From Beroe forskalii (taxonomy: Eukaryota; Ctenophora; Nuda; Beroida; Beroidae), in assembly GCA_011033025.1 (NCBI GenBank), contig WFMF01000269.1:174266-238265 (forward strand): 64,000 nt of DNA, given 5' to 3'. Made by a program: the position numbers and the translations under genes. The stretch's first letter is position 1, and each line of letters opens with the position of its first letter. Shown piece after piece: positions 11,796 through 24,945 of the stretch. The notes beneath the pieces are model-generated. The model was given only the letters and a program-made list of their open reading frames with translations, was not told the DNA's origin and searched no databases.

Positions 11796-12954
11796 ATGTG
11801 CGGTTATGTGCCCTTCTAACCACCAGATTTTATGTAATAGCATGTTATGGGAACCCTCCACTTGTAAGCGATGTTACGTCTCCAGTGCATCACGTTAACC
11901 CCTGATAATGACGTCATGAGGAAAGGTCTAATACGTTGTGTGTGACATCTCGGAGCGTTTCCTCTCCTCCAACCTCCCCTCCAACCACAGTGACAGAGCC
12001 GGGCAATTTAGAGATGGAAATTTGGATGCACCCAACAATTAACTGTCTAATATACATGTCATAGACGTAATATTGTTTTCCTGGCCTCCCAAATTTCCAC
12101 GTCGATTAGCTCGCGATTATTGCAGTCAGAACTGCAGCGTAGGACACGGAAATTAAAGTTAATAATGCAGGATCTAATATGGTCATCTGAATATAATGTA
12201 CATTACGAGTCGTTGGCCCTGTACTGACATTATTCTGAAAGAAGTTCATGCTTTCATATGTTTAATTAACTTTCATTTGATAACAGGAACCTTTTATAGT
12301 CACTGTTCAAATATAACAGAAGTGCTAGAACTTTCAAATCCAGCCTGTAACCACTTCCCTCACTATTCCGTATTTGAGGATTTGATTACGACTAGGATTG
12401 AGCTAGAAGTATGAATGAACCGTGATGTTATGAATCATCATACCAAGTATAAAGATAGGGATGCACGTAAGTGCTGTAGTCCCTGATTGATTACAGTAAG
12501 AACCCCTCATACTTTAGTACTGGATCATGTCTGTAGACTAGGATTATAATTTTCATAAATAGAGCCAATGATGTACATAGAAAGGTTTTGACTTTCGTGT
12601 CATGAGTCATCCTTATTTGCTCTTGCGTCTAACACAAAAAAGGAGGACATAATTCAGACACTTCAATACCTTAAAATGGCGCATGTACAATGTACATTTT
12701 ACTGTGAACATACATGAAAAACACCGCATTCCCTAATTCTCTAATTCTCTACCTAAGTCCTTCTCTACTAGAGTAGAGACAGTATGTTCACCAGCTTTTA
12801 AGCAGCTGGTGGTATGTAGTGATCACCGAATAGTGAATGAAGGAGAATATCAAATCCAGCATGTTACTGAGTAAGTGTACCCTTCATTAATGCGCGGACA
12901 AAACCAGGAGTGTAGCCAGATTTCTCCTTCTAGCTCAGCAATGAGTTGTGGAGG

Positions 12955-13720
12955 TGTTTAGCTTTATTAGGGATCGCAGCTGGGATCAGTGTAGTCCATG
13001 AACTCCATCTCCTCGTTCAGTACTCCAGTCGAGTAAGGAGTTGCTGTTTCGGGGTGTGTAACCCGGAACCGGTGCAATTGGCTTATCCGGGTGTTTTGCG
13101 AGGAATTCTCCAATGGCTATTTTGAATGCCTCTAGGACTGTTTCGGAGTTGACCAGTTTAGGGAGTAAGTTTCATAGACGAGAATCAGTTGTCGAGAAGC
13201 AGTTGAGACTTAACGTTGAGCCTTGTAGTTGAATTGCAAGATCTTCGCCCGTATTCCAAGAAGTTCATACTGTAGTACTCCAGTGCTATTCGGGGCCTTG
13301 TTCTGCAGGATCTTCCAAGTATGAATTATGGTGTATCATTCACTTTTAGGCTTGAGAGACATCAATGGCAGCTTCGTTAGCCGATCCCAATAGTCCATAT
13401 CTTTGGTCCCAACAATGTGCTTAGTGAAGTACCGCTATATAGACTCCACTCCTTGGATAAAGTAGAGATCCCACACTGAGCAACAGTACTTCAGTCTGCT
13501 CCGTATCAAGGACTTGAAGAGGGTCAGCAATCAGCATTGTCAGCTCAGACCTGTCCTCGAAGGTCCCAAGGACCCATGATGCGATCTTACGTGAGTCTCT
13601 TACAAGATAATTCACTTGTCGGGTCCAGCTACATTCGTCGGTGATATAAAAACCAACGTCTCTGACGGATGAGGTTGGCTGAAGGATATTCCCGTCTGGT
13701 GTACTGCCTCAGCTGCTCGG
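12955..13720 (-). mobile_element. CR1-like LINE, 3' remnant of reverse transcriptase ORF
   Basis: Reading the minus strand from about 13,720 leftward gives the typical C-terminal tail of a CR1/jockey-type reverse transcriptase. It reads DVGFYITDECSW, then VRDSRKIASWVLGTFEDRS, after a frame change LFKSLIRSRLKYCCSVWD, and then GTKDMDYWDRLTKLPLMSL. A further segment resembles FNALPKLVNSETVLEAFK near 13,140. At least two frameshifts and in-frame stops show the copy is dead. It is truncated at the 5' side, as most LINE copies are. No target-site duplication was identified. Confidence 0.8.
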
Positions 13721-16700
13721 TGAAATTTCATGAAATTTTATTAATAATAGTTAAATAGTTATCAAAGCCTCAGACATTGCATTTTCCGGCCTCAATGAAC
13801 GTTTTATGGCACGTTGAAGTCGCCCACTCGTACATAGAACAGAAAAAAAGACATTTCGTGAGGCTTAGGTCCCTAAAGAGCTGAGAGCTTATTAATTCGG
13901 TTAGCGGGACAAAATCCGCTCCCCAAAAGAAAACTACGTGTACGTCAGTTTGTGTTAGGATTAGCGTCAGGGTTAGGTTTAGGGCCATAACTACTGTCCG
14001 GGGGTCTTCTGTCCGCCGAAGAGTCCGCCTAAGCTAAGTCGACATTCATTCAGAGTGCCTTATTTCGGAAGTTCGCATTAAGGCTTTTAACACATTAAGC
14101 ATGGCACCATATTCAAGCTGTTTTGTTTAATAGTCAAACCCATATTTGGCAGCCGTCTATTGAACCCTTCCTTATTCTCATTGCTCTGTACTTCTGTATA
14201 ACGACAATCTTAATTTTCTTTGAACTGAATTTCATTCCTGATTCCTTTCTGCTTTTATAATTCTGGGCTTTTTATACCACAGTCATCTATAAAAAGCATC
14301 TGACAACGATTTTATATTCCTTTGTCGGGTTATTAAAAGTAACAGACAACGGTGCGCGGCGTTTGCCGCGCAAAAGTGTGCTATTGTTAGCAATTCAACA
14401 AAATTTCACAAATAAGAAAAGTAGGTTACCATATGCAGCATTCTTGTTCGCGCGCAAGTTTTATTAGCCATGTGTTTTCTCAATTACCGACGATTATTTC
14501 ACCTCTCATTCTCACACTGGGCTGATCGAAGTGGAAACGTTGTCTACATGGAATTCTATCAAACGGTTACGAGGCAAGAAAGAGAGGAACGCTCCCAAGT
14601 TGAGAAGATGAAGGGAGGTAACTTCTTTATTTGTTGTAATTGCAGTTCTCTCGCCACAGTAAGACATTGAGTGGGGTGCAGTGATGAAACATCGTGCTTA
14701 TTTCGAGTCGAGTGCTGAAGATTGTGAAGATCCGAGGTTGAAGACTTTTTGTTTTGAAGACTTTAAGTTGTGCTATGGTATTTGTTGACCAGATGAACTC
14801 TGAGGTGGCCGCTTACCAACTATTTAGTTATGAATCACTAAATTTTTGAATTCTGCTAGCTTCCACTCAGGAATCCTTGTTTACGGTCCCAGATTCTTGG
14901 TATATCACATTCAAGAAACCCCAAATGCACTGTCTTTTCTCTGGGCCATAATTTGAGCTTAGTAATGCACATATTATGATATCCCTGTAAAATACAATTC
15001 AAATCAATACAAATTCGAAGCTTAGTTATACAGGAGTTCCCTCGGCCAGAAATTATACACGATACTATAGTTAAGCCGTACACGATAACAGATGAGAGTT
15101 TAGGAGTTTGGCAAATCAGTTGAGCTCTGCCACTTGGCAGCAAATTCTTTCTAGTATTTAACCTTGTCAATTTACTCCGCATTTCCGCATTATCTTATTT
15201 TAATTTAAATCATTAATAAACCACTCAAAATTAAATTATATAATAAATCGTGGCGCCCGTTCAAAATTCCAAAGTGCCCTGTGACCTGGTTTCGATCGTT
15301 CAGTTGTATGAACCCAGTCGCAACAAAAAATAACCAAGCTTTCTATTCATTTGCTTTTTCATTGCTATTAGAAATTCCTTCGGAATGTTGTATGCCATGT
15401 TCATATGACTAAGTTTTAAATCTTTGCATTTTCTTCGTTCATGTGAGTTTTATGGGACAATTAGACGACCTCAATACAGTAATTTTGCATTGAGAAGAAA
15501 TATGTTCATAGCTCTTTTGACTATCAATATATCGAATACAAAACATTGTAGCAATATTGTTGACCGCTTCTGTCGATATTCCGACCAAAGCCAAAAATAT
15601 GCTTTTATATTTATGTTTAATTATTAAACGAAGAATTATAGGCTGCGTGGACTTGAACGGTATACTTTGGCTTCCCTGTTTTAAGCCGTTTTATATTTGA
15701 GGATTTAGCAAGTAAAAAGCCGGATGTTAGATAATATATTTCAGAAATAATATAACTCTATATATTAATAGCTTACTACATATTTTTAGATATTGGTTGT
15801 TATATAATATTGGAATGGGTTATATAGAAGATAATGTCTCCTAGCGTTGTTTATTATCTACAAAATATTCATTCAACTTGTTGTAATGTAATAAAGCTAT
15901 AGATCACGTGCAGTATTGCAGTTATATCCTCGAGTTTGTCTTGTTCCAAGTATCAAATTATAAAGCTCTGTGGATTCTGTCACAGTCCATTTCATGACAA
16001 AAATCCATTTTAGAATTAAAAAGTATCTTTCATTTAAACTTCAGTGTCCCAAAATCACTATCACGTTTTTGATGGCCAAATTATCCGCGCACACTCATTA
16101 CAATAAATTTTGTAAGACTCTATTTTTAGCCACGGGACTATGAGGTCGTTGTAACAAGTTGAAGTGAGCTACCTGATTCCAGCGATCGTTGGGCTTCATG
16201 CACATGATTTTACTGTAAAATTTCCTGGTTTATTGAGTTTATTGAGACTGTCTGAGACATCAAATACGTAAGTCACAGCGGTGATATTTGCATAAAGGGA
16301 TAAAGTTATGTTAATGGATTAATGGTAAATGTTAACACTTTAAAAGCAAGTGTTAACACAAGTGTTCCATAGGGTTAACACTAGTGTTCCAACACTAGTG
16401 TTGGAAGATTTTAAATTTTCAGTGTGAATTGCTAGAAAATTAGAAAAACGGCAATTTATACCAGTAAATATAATCAATAATACCAATGATAATATCATAT
16501 CAATAATATCCATACTTCTATAGTCGTGTAAAGGATGTCGCCGAAATACGAAATAAGTAAATTCCTCTGTACTTTCAATGATCTTTACGTCCAAATAAAG
16601 CTTCCATTACCACAAATAGATAATAAATAGACAATAATCTTATTTTGTATAGCAGTTATTTGATTTATCTCTTTAAGTAGTGCGGTAAATAAGTAAATAG

Positions 16701-17391
16701 ATGGTTCATGTTAAATATTATTATGTTCTATGGTATAATCAGACATCTCGGTATGCAAATAATTTTCCTATAATTCAGTAATCCGCGATTCCTCCTGTAA
16801 TCCACGGTATTGTACAACAGTTGCAAATTGCACAATAGCTGCACAATGAACTGTCATCACACTCGCCTCATATAACCTGTGGTACGGTGTAATAGAGCGC
16901 GATTCAATGTCACACGTATTGGAGAAGTAATTTTCTTTGTCATGCTTATTCACCACGCTATACAGATGTTATATGTGATGGAGCATGACATTTTACTATA
17001 GATCAATCTGCAGATGCTGTCATCATAAAGGTTGCCCTTCGAAGTGAGATTCCTTGATTCTTCATAGTAATTAGTGTCACGAAGAATCCAGCGGCAAAGC
17101 TGAAGAGCCCACGGTCTGAAATTCCAATACGATCTCCCATTGCAGCAATATCATTGGGATCCCCATCGAAATAAGCTCGGTTTGATTATCAGCAAACCAG
17201 TACTTCTGTGTAACTGTAAGTTGTAACCCAAGGTATCTCCAGATACAGGGTATGACTCCTCGACGTAGAGTGTCACAAGAGTGTCAAACTCGTGGCAATA
17301 CTCGGTGCTGTGATAATATCCTCATGCAGTTAATACCATGGTCCCCCATGCATGTAATGATTTCAACTCGTTTCCAAGCTGGTGTTGGGTA
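13721..17391. other. Intergenic, no gene recognised
   Basis: AT-rich sequence. Notable only for a few TTAGG-like tracts at about 13,960-13,985 and a cluster of AACACTAGTGTT palindromes at 16,340-16,410. Part of 17,040-17,391 is the 3' flank of the Ly6-domain gene. Confidence 0.4.
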
Positions 17392-17573
17392 TCACGCGTC
17401 CGCTGCGTTAGACTTGGAGGGGTAAACGTCCGCTGAAATGTCGATGCCGGGGGGAAGTGAGAAGTGCTGGGTCACCTTGCCGTTCGTCTTTCCGTCCTCC
17501 TGCCGACGCTGCTGTTCTGCCAGCAGGATCTTGTACCTCTGGGATCGCTCTCTGATGTTCATCAGAATCATCA
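17392..17573 (-). CDS. Ly6-domain membrane protein, exon 3 (end of TM and cytosolic tail)
   Basis: Terminal coding exon, preceded on the minus strand by TTTCTTTCAG. Its first two bases complete a leucine codon begun in exon 2, so the membrane helix continues across the junction (ILLMILMNIRER). The roughly 55-residue tail is basic next to the membrane (RERSQRYK), then glutamine-rich (EQQRRQEDGK), and ends SKSNAADA before TGA. The positively charged flank predicts an intracellular C-terminus by the positive-inside rule. I recognise no further motif. Confidence 0.8.
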
Positions 17574-17756
17574 CTGAAAGAAAAGCATTGTAATTATTTG
17601 CATCCCCTTCCGGGGTGGGTGGCAACTCTCAATTGCAGAGAGTTCTACTGGGTCCCAGTAAATTGAAAGGATATTAGACTATTGGAGTTCTTTGATCAGG
17701 TTGCATTGGACTCTGATCCATGAACCTGGTTGCACGAGTGTAGTTTGAGAACTCAC

Positions 17757-17846
17757 ACAATATGAGAAGGAGGAGGAAGGAGATGATGATTCCTGGTAGC
17801 AACCACTTATCTGCCTCGTAGGGGACGGGTTCATACAGTTCGTAGC
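17757..17846 (-). CDS. Ly6-domain membrane protein, exon 2 (transmembrane helix)
   Basis: A 90-nt exon between TTCCTAG and a good GTGAGT donor. It is in phase with both neighbours (1 nt carried in, 1 nt carried out). It encodes GYELYEPVPYEADKW and then a strongly hydrophobic helix of about 20 residues (residues 144-163 of the joined protein). Most Ly6 proteins are GPI-anchored, so a true membrane helix with a cytosolic tail is a distinguishing trait here. Confidence 0.8.
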
Positions 17847-18364
17847 CTAGGAAGGTGATGGGGTCAAAATCAAGGAGATATGGTTGAGATTAGCAGCCCT
17901 CATTAGTCATAACATCTATATCATATTGATGAAACGCCATTATTTGACAACATCGCAATGATTTTACCATGATTACATCCCTTCCATTCGCAATGTTCAT
18001 TTATCGTTAGAAGTAATGGTATAGCATTTCTGTCCTGCCTGCAAGTGCATATTTATGGTATAGTTTGTCAATTTTGTAAACGGTTTGTCAAATCACAATT
18101 TTCTGTGAAAATTAATCCATAATTATGAAACTAGTGACTACAATTTGAATTTTGATCTGTAATTACTGGTTTGCGTACATTGCGAATACATAGCACACTA
18201 TCTCTTGGGCAGATTGATTGAAAAGAAAGCTTGATATTGGATAAGATGTCCCACAATTTGCTCAAGTTCAAACACAGACTGTTAACACACAATTGTGTCA
18301 ACTCACAGAATAACACACAGATCTTGTTCTTATAAATGCACAGTTTCAACACAGTTTTTTTTAC

Positions 18365-18749
18365 CTCGTATGCTCTCTGCGTTGCACTGGTCTCCATGAC
18401 ACGTCGCATTACTACACTCCATCCTCGCATCTTCACACCTACTATCGGCCTTCTCTTGCATCCACTTGTCGGAACTGTGCCCGCAGCCCGCCAGGAGGGT
18501 CGTTGCGGGCGCTGCAGAGTCCGGGTCGGTGATGTCTAGTGACATGCGGAGGGTGTAGCAGGCGTCCTCCTCCAGCGCGCAGGCGCGGGTTGTGCCGTAC
18601 AGGGTCACGTTGTTACACATGGGCAGGGACTCGGAGACGGGTTTGGTGATCTCCCCCGTGATCCGTACGTCACCACAGGTGTGGCAGGAGAGGGGGGAGA
18701 CTGAGGGTGGGAGGAGGGCGCAGATCAGGAGCAGTAGTAGGGGTGCCAT
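18365..18749 (-). CDS. Ly6/uPAR-type three-finger protein, exon 1 (signal peptide and LU domain)
   Basis: Begins with ATG at 18,749 and a classic signal peptide (MAPLLLLLICALLPPSVSP). Ten cysteines follow at spacings typical of a three-finger LU domain: SCHTC, a single MC, AC and DAC, GCG, RC, and the final cluster ECSNATCHGDQCN, whose C-N ending is the family hallmark. N-glycosylation sites are visible at NVT and NAT. The exon ends CGA G before GTAA. With exons 2 and 3 the joined protein is 218 residues, a type I membrane protein. The family is extracellular and often modulates receptors or channels, but nothing here shows the partner. The GC-rich codon use contrasts with the flanks. Confidence 0.82.
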
Positions 18750-20059
18750 GGCCTGCAGTATTCAGTGGATAAGGGGCGCCTGGTTAGATATTATGAAAAA
18801 TAGAAATACTTATATTCAATTCAGTTCTGATCTATTCGAGCTTAGGATCTTAGAGAGACAATCATAGTAGACTTTAGATTTCTATTTCGATACATCATAT
18901 ACAGTAGCATTTTATATAAAACTCTAGCGAGAAAAAACAAAACTTTTAATATAACAAACGAAGTCTTGTAAAAACATAAATAGCTCAAATGTTCGCAAGC
19001 CGCACGTCGAAGTGCGAAAAAGACTCAAAACACATTATAATAATACACAAAGCAATTAGAAGGTTCTCGAGAGCCTTTCTTGCCAATCGCACACTTTCAG
19101 TCTATCTATATGTTGAGAAGCGGGAATATAACCTGCTCAGCCTCCCCGGAACGCCCTGTGACTTGTCACACGAGCATACAGAACAGCGAGGTGTTCCTTC
19201 AACACACCGCATGAAGTTTTCAAGCACAGAACACTTCTTACAATAAAATATATTATATGATGAGCTATTATATCGTCTGTTTGACAACTATTCCAGTGCC
19301 TATAGCAGTACTTCCCATTCCCGAACAACATGGCAAAATTTACTGCATTTTATGATAATTATACTAGTTGCGTTTATTCACTTTTATAAGGGTGCAATTA
19401 AATGAAATTATGCTGTAGACTGGTAGCCTTTGAGGCCAGAAAGTAGCCTATAACGCTGAAAAGCGTTTTCAGTAAGGAATTTTAATGTTTATAAAGGAAT
19501 GGAAGTAAAATTCCGTATAAAAAAGTCTGTGGAGATGTATCCACTATGTTACTACGAAATTCATTCTTTTGCCGAATCTATATCAATATCATGTAAAGCG
19601 GATATTTGAGCGCATCAAATACCGTTCACGGGAATATCTTTTAAACAAAACCTTGACGAAAACAACCCCAGATTTATACGTTTACCCCAAACATTCTACT
19701 GCAAAGTGTAGTACCCGAAATCTATTAATAACGTTAATAACTACGGGCATATGTTATACAGCACAAAATCTTTTCATGGAGAGCTTCGCGGTACGTTTGT
19801 GCAGGGGAAGCTTTGTTTCCAGCAATTATACAGGACCTTCTTTGTTCCAAATCGTCACAAACACTGACTATACATTGTAGTTTTATAACTATGAAATTAA
19901 AATTACTGTATACAATATACATTGACTATTAACTTAAGCTATACCAACTGTTACTAGACTAGCTAGCCAAATTTAAGTCCAGTGAAGTTCTCATCAGAAT
20001 TTGTTAGTTCAAATGATAACAATCAACTTTGAGTGGGGTAGAAAATTTCAAATCGTCGG

Positions 20060-20330
20060 GAACAGGTGACCAAGCCAGGAAGGATGGTTGTCGAGACTTG
20101 ATCTTGGGCTCAAAAGAATCGCAATAGCCATGTTTATATACGGCTTGAGCATAAAGAAATGCACCTGAACCGAGTTACTGGCTGAAAAGCATTTTGAGCT
20201 GATGTGATGGCTCGAAATTGTTAATTTATTCATGATTTTGGCTAGGAATGCCGTTGAGACTTCGTCCGTAGCTCAAAAGAACCGCACTCAGCAGTTTATA
20301 AACGGCTTGTGAATAAACATATGCCCTAAA
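20060..20330. repeat. Dispersed repeat, inverted relative to 33.0-33.5 kb
   Basis: Two internal copies of a block containing 'gagactt', 'aaaagaatcgcaat', 'ccatgttta' and 'acggcttg'. The first block matches the reverse complement of about 33,425-33,485 over some 60 bp with few mismatches, showing a genome repeat family. Confidence 0.6.
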
Positions 20331-21154
20331 ATGTTTAGAAAATGATTAGAAACTAAGTAATTGGCAAAAACTGATTTTTAGCCACTATTGCTATGAAATA
20401 TTTGGCAAAAAATAATGCAGAATCTGTTTCGATATGAAATCCAAAATCTTACTCTTAAAGGAGTGGTCATCATATTACGTCATCACGTAATCGTACCTGC
20501 TGACAGTAACGATTTCCAAATGTTTTCTAAGGTTGCTGTCACATATTACATCATCATTTTTGGTCATTTTCAACCCCAATCGATGAAGGAAAAATGAACG
20601 TAAAATTGATATTAAAACATCAACACAATTTTTGTGAATAAATTGCACAAAAAGTCATCTAAAAATGAATAACACATTTCGTCGAACCACTAACACATTT
20701 TTAATATAGTGTTAATGTTATGGACATTGGACATCAACCTGCTAGTCTTTGTTTCTGCCGACGCTGCATAATAGGCTCAATTCATTATATTGCAATGCAG
20801 TAATTATGCAGTATTATGGTAATGAACATAATAACACGCATGATGAATTAAATGGACCATTGATCCATGCTTTTCTTCAGAAATGTAATTGAAGGCATGA
20901 AGTGATCATCATAGAGTAGCATTCCTGTGAAAGGTTGTAAAACTTCAGAATCTTGGATTTTAATGATATAGCGCGCAATTCTACTGGGCAAAGCAAATGT
21001 GAAATTCATTGTAGGTATAAAGAAGCTGAACACTCCAAATTCTTACACACTACAAGGAAACAAACAAAGAAACAAAGGAAGAAAACAAAACACTATATCA
21101 CAAAGAATCACTACCGTCGGTCTTTTGTGCATTGAGAAATCTGATAATACCATT

Positions 21155-21210
21155 AATGATGTGATTCTGGGAACTTTACCACCAAATGATGTGATTCTGG
21201 GAACTTTACC
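21155..21210. repeat. Two-copy 30-bp tandem repeat
   Basis: The segment AATGATGTGATTCTGGGAAC with ACTTTACC occurs twice, almost back to back. Confidence 0.7.
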
Positions 21211-24200
21211 AACAAATGTGCAGGTGGGAATTAGCTACTGATAAGTTTCTATGATATATAGACTATAGTAGTAACTTTATAGGTATCTAAGGAGATATGC
21301 TTCTAGTTCTATAAATAGGTAAATAAGTTCCTGTGTATCAGCATGACTGTAATTACTGTTTTCCTAGTCATCAGCCAACTGTTGAAGCTTTACACAGCTG
21401 ATATTACAGCCGGTTCCTTCAGATCGTAGAGAAAGTTAGAACCCAAGGCGTTTCATCACTTATATATAGGTATACAACGTATATAAATCCGAAAGCATCG
21501 TCCAAGTAAACATCGTCTCTTTGAATCGTGCATCAGTTAGGACAGATATCACCAGTTAGTATGCCGAAATTTTCCCAAAAATTCGGATTAGTGTGATTAT
21601 CCGTAATTTACTGTAACACTAATACCTGGTTCTTCTAGCAAAACCTCACTACAAACGCCAAACTTTATGATAAAGTAAAGTTTACATAATATCAGTGAGC
21701 GTGACTATGAGCATGTTGAAGGAGTGGAGTTTAAACATAGCTGAACCTGGTTCAGCCCAAGTTTTAACATCTGAACCTGCATCTGCGTCAAGGAATTTGA
21801 TGAGAATATACGATAACGTCTACGTCATTATCTGCCTGAGCAAAATTAGATTTTTTGGAATTCTGGAATTTAAAAGTAGATAAATTTACTATCAATATTC
21901 TAGCTTTTTTAGGCAGTATTTTAGTGTACATATCAATTATCAAGTAAGCAGGCTCCATTAACTTTGGCCCATATGGTATCTCAAGTGTTCAACGTCTTGC
22001 TATGTCAGCCATTTACATGCACGTCCAGACGAGGGTCAGAATATTGAGTTAGTGTTTGTGCCAGAAAACAGCTTTTGAAGGTGTTTTCCATGTCAAGTGT
22101 TTGTTTTTAAAGGTAGGAGTACTTGCTATGGAGTTGGTAAATTAAAATAAAAGTGAAGTTTATTCTAACCTTCACTAAAACTTCATTAAAACTTCACTGT
22201 GTTAATAATGAAGTTTTTAAGTCAATCGAAGGCTATGTACCTATTTCATGATCGGTTTATAAAGTTGATGATCGGTTTATTAAAGATGAAGCAGGGTAAA
22301 TAGTCTAAATCAAGACTTAAATTGAGTGCAATTTAGATGTTACCAGTGGTCAAACTGAGGCGATATCTGAGCAGACTGAGTTATTAAAAAACGTTTCTTT
22401 AGACAAGTCATTAAAAACTGAACTAAGAAGAAGACGTACAACATGAGAGAAAAGAGAAGCTGATAAGTTCACTCTTCTGACAGATATCTCTGGTGGCAGA
22501 GTGAGCCGGTGTTAGCACGACCTAGTGATAATGACTAACTCTCAAACGTTGACAATGAGCCAGTGTGTAGAAATTAAGCATCATCGAGATGAAGTATTGT
22601 AGTAACGAGTAAGTACATTTAAACACGATAAAAGGATAAAGGCTAATTAAAATTATGTACACACTTTATACATCACAATAATTACAAAGTGGAAATGTCA
22701 AATATTAATGAGTACCAATTATTTGACCTAATTGAAAGTACGTCGGAAACCGAATCGGGTATCTATTTATCAATATGTACTGCAAACTCTGATATCCCAA
22801 TTATAATATCCTAATTATGTAATATGTACATGTGTTGAAACTGTAATATCCGACTTTGATAATTAAATCTGGGGTGTAAATTTTAAAACGGAATGTGTAA
22901 TTTTGAAACGGAAAATAATAGCAGTCAATTTTCAAAGTTTCTGATTGAAATCTTGTTTATTCGCGAACAATTAGACGTAAATCACAAATTTTGAAAATTT
23001 GGCTGCAAATCATTTATGCGACTTTGAATAAATAGTAATAAATACCGCGACCTCTAAAAGTCAAAATCTGTGGAACATAGTAAATAAACTTATATACGAG
23101 ACGAAAGTTTATATGAAGCATTAATTCTGGGGATCAGAATTTTTGGGGTTACAAATAAATGGATTTTTTCAATAGATACATAAACATTATACTAAGGTAA
23201 CATATAACCCATGTTTACGTACCATGATGATGACGTGATATTGAATTTTTATGGATTGCAAAAATATTGACGTTTTTGTCAGATCCCCAAATTTCATTCC
23301 ACTCAAATATGTCTCGTAAGGCATGGAACATCACAAAATAGACATTCGTAACATTATATAAGCAGTTATATAATCTATATATCTATAAGTGTAGCAGTAG
23401 TGCTACTGGGAGAATATAATATTAGTGAAGGTTGTTTAGCGAAAACTTTAACCTCGACGACAGCCTGAGATATGTGTGGAGAACATTTGCTTATAACACT
23501 TACAGGTCCTATAATATGTAGCTATATTATATTTGTACATAAGTACAGCACTACAGCATAACGACTACGCTACAATGATTGGAATAGCACTGTAGATGTA
23601 ATAATAATACGACAGTTTTTCATTCACTCATAGAACTCCCATATTGATTTATAATCTTTAAAAAATGTGTTGTTTGGACTATATTTATTGCGAATGAATA
23701 CAAAAATGATAAACAATCGGTCAAAGCAGCTCGTGTCACAAAGTGCAAGCAAATCCTGAGTAATCACTGGTATATTTTGGTGATGTTACAGGAACCGCCA
23801 GTCGAAATCTCAAATTGTGAAAATGGCAGGTTATATTCTACACGGTATATCAACGATTTACATGTATACATCACACAGTGATGGTATAATCAGTGACATG
23901 ATGCCACATGAGGCGGTGTTTAGAAGTTAAACTCCAACCGATGACTGACGATAATGTTTAAATAACATGTTTAATGTTTATTTATATATATCTTTATTAT
24001 CGACAATTGAACGTAGGTACATGTATTAGGCAGGAAAAACGCTAGAAAACTCTGATTGCCGTCTTTAAATTTCCGTCTTTGAATTTTTGGAAAATTCCCA
24101 ACTGCCAAGTTGTTGATTTGAGAAAAAAGTCATCGGCAAATATGTGCGACGACCATTTATAATATGTAACACGTCTAAACCTCTCGGTGAAAGTGTCAAA

Positions 24201-24214
24201 ACAGTTGTTAATCT

Positions 24215-24945
24215 TGTCCAATCATGGATTCATTAGATGTCTCATTAATAGACATTTCAATTTTACTTTCAATCAAAATATTTATTAATAAATTCATTAG
24301 ATCCATCACATCCATTCCACAGTTCCATTGGACGTCCAATGGACTTGATTTCCATCGGAAATATTGTCCGTTGGATCCTTTGTATCCATTTTTGATCACG
24401 ATGTCCGATGGACATGCCCAATTGATCCATCTGAGTGGATCCAATGGACACAATCATCAATTAAATTTGGTGAGTGAACATATCAGTCTGGTATCTTTGT
24501 CCATTATTGATACAATCCAATCTGGATCCAGCACAATTTACTTGTTGATAGAACTTGCCTATTGTATCCATGCATGTGTCCATTTGATCCATTGTGTCCA
24601 ATGAATCCATTGTGTAAGAACTGGGTACCAATGGATCTATTAGAATTAACGCATCCAGTGGACACAATGAAACCAGATATTGACATATCCAATTGACACA
24701 ATAGATCCAATGATACATTAATGGAATATGGATCTAATGGACACAATTAATCTAATGGAAACTATGGACAATTACAAAAAGTAAAATACCCGACTGATCT
24801 TCATACGCCAAACTGATTTGGTGATTGGATCAATATTCAATCCATTGAACATCCACTGAAATGTGTCCATTTAAAACATTAATGATATTTCCGATGGACA
24901 TCATGTCTGTTGGATGTCCATTGGACGATGGACATGATTCACAAC
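24215..24945. repeat. Degenerate repeat rich in TCCAATGGA and GGACACAA motifs
   Basis: Dozens of short variants of 'atggacacaatggatcc' on both strands with irregular spacing. The small overlapping open frames here (for example 24,224-24,604) are products of this repeat and have no gene-like features. Confidence 0.65.

Larger units (their letters stand above)
9121..12950. other. Intergenic, no gene recognised
   Basis: AT-rich sequence with many stops. It contains two very short fold-back elements around a perfect TGACGTCA palindrome. A GC-richer open frame at 10,011-10,241 has no recognisable protein signature. Confidence 0.45.
18750..24214. other. Intergenic, no gene recognised
   Basis: AT-rich, with only short open frames lacking protein signatures. 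It holds a dispersed repeat at about 20,060-20,330 and a small tandem duplication at 21,155-21,210. Confidence 0.45.

Noticed and set aside
13955-13990. Interstitial telomeric repeat
   Set aside because: Only two or three imperfect TTAGG-like words, too few to call.
17040-17340. Coding-like pieces on the minus strand (TEYCHEFDTLVTLYVEESYP, then YFDGDPNDIAAMGDRIG in another frame)
   Set aside because: They need several frameshifts to join and have no family I recognise; more simply 3' flank of the Ly6-domain gene, possibly an old relic.
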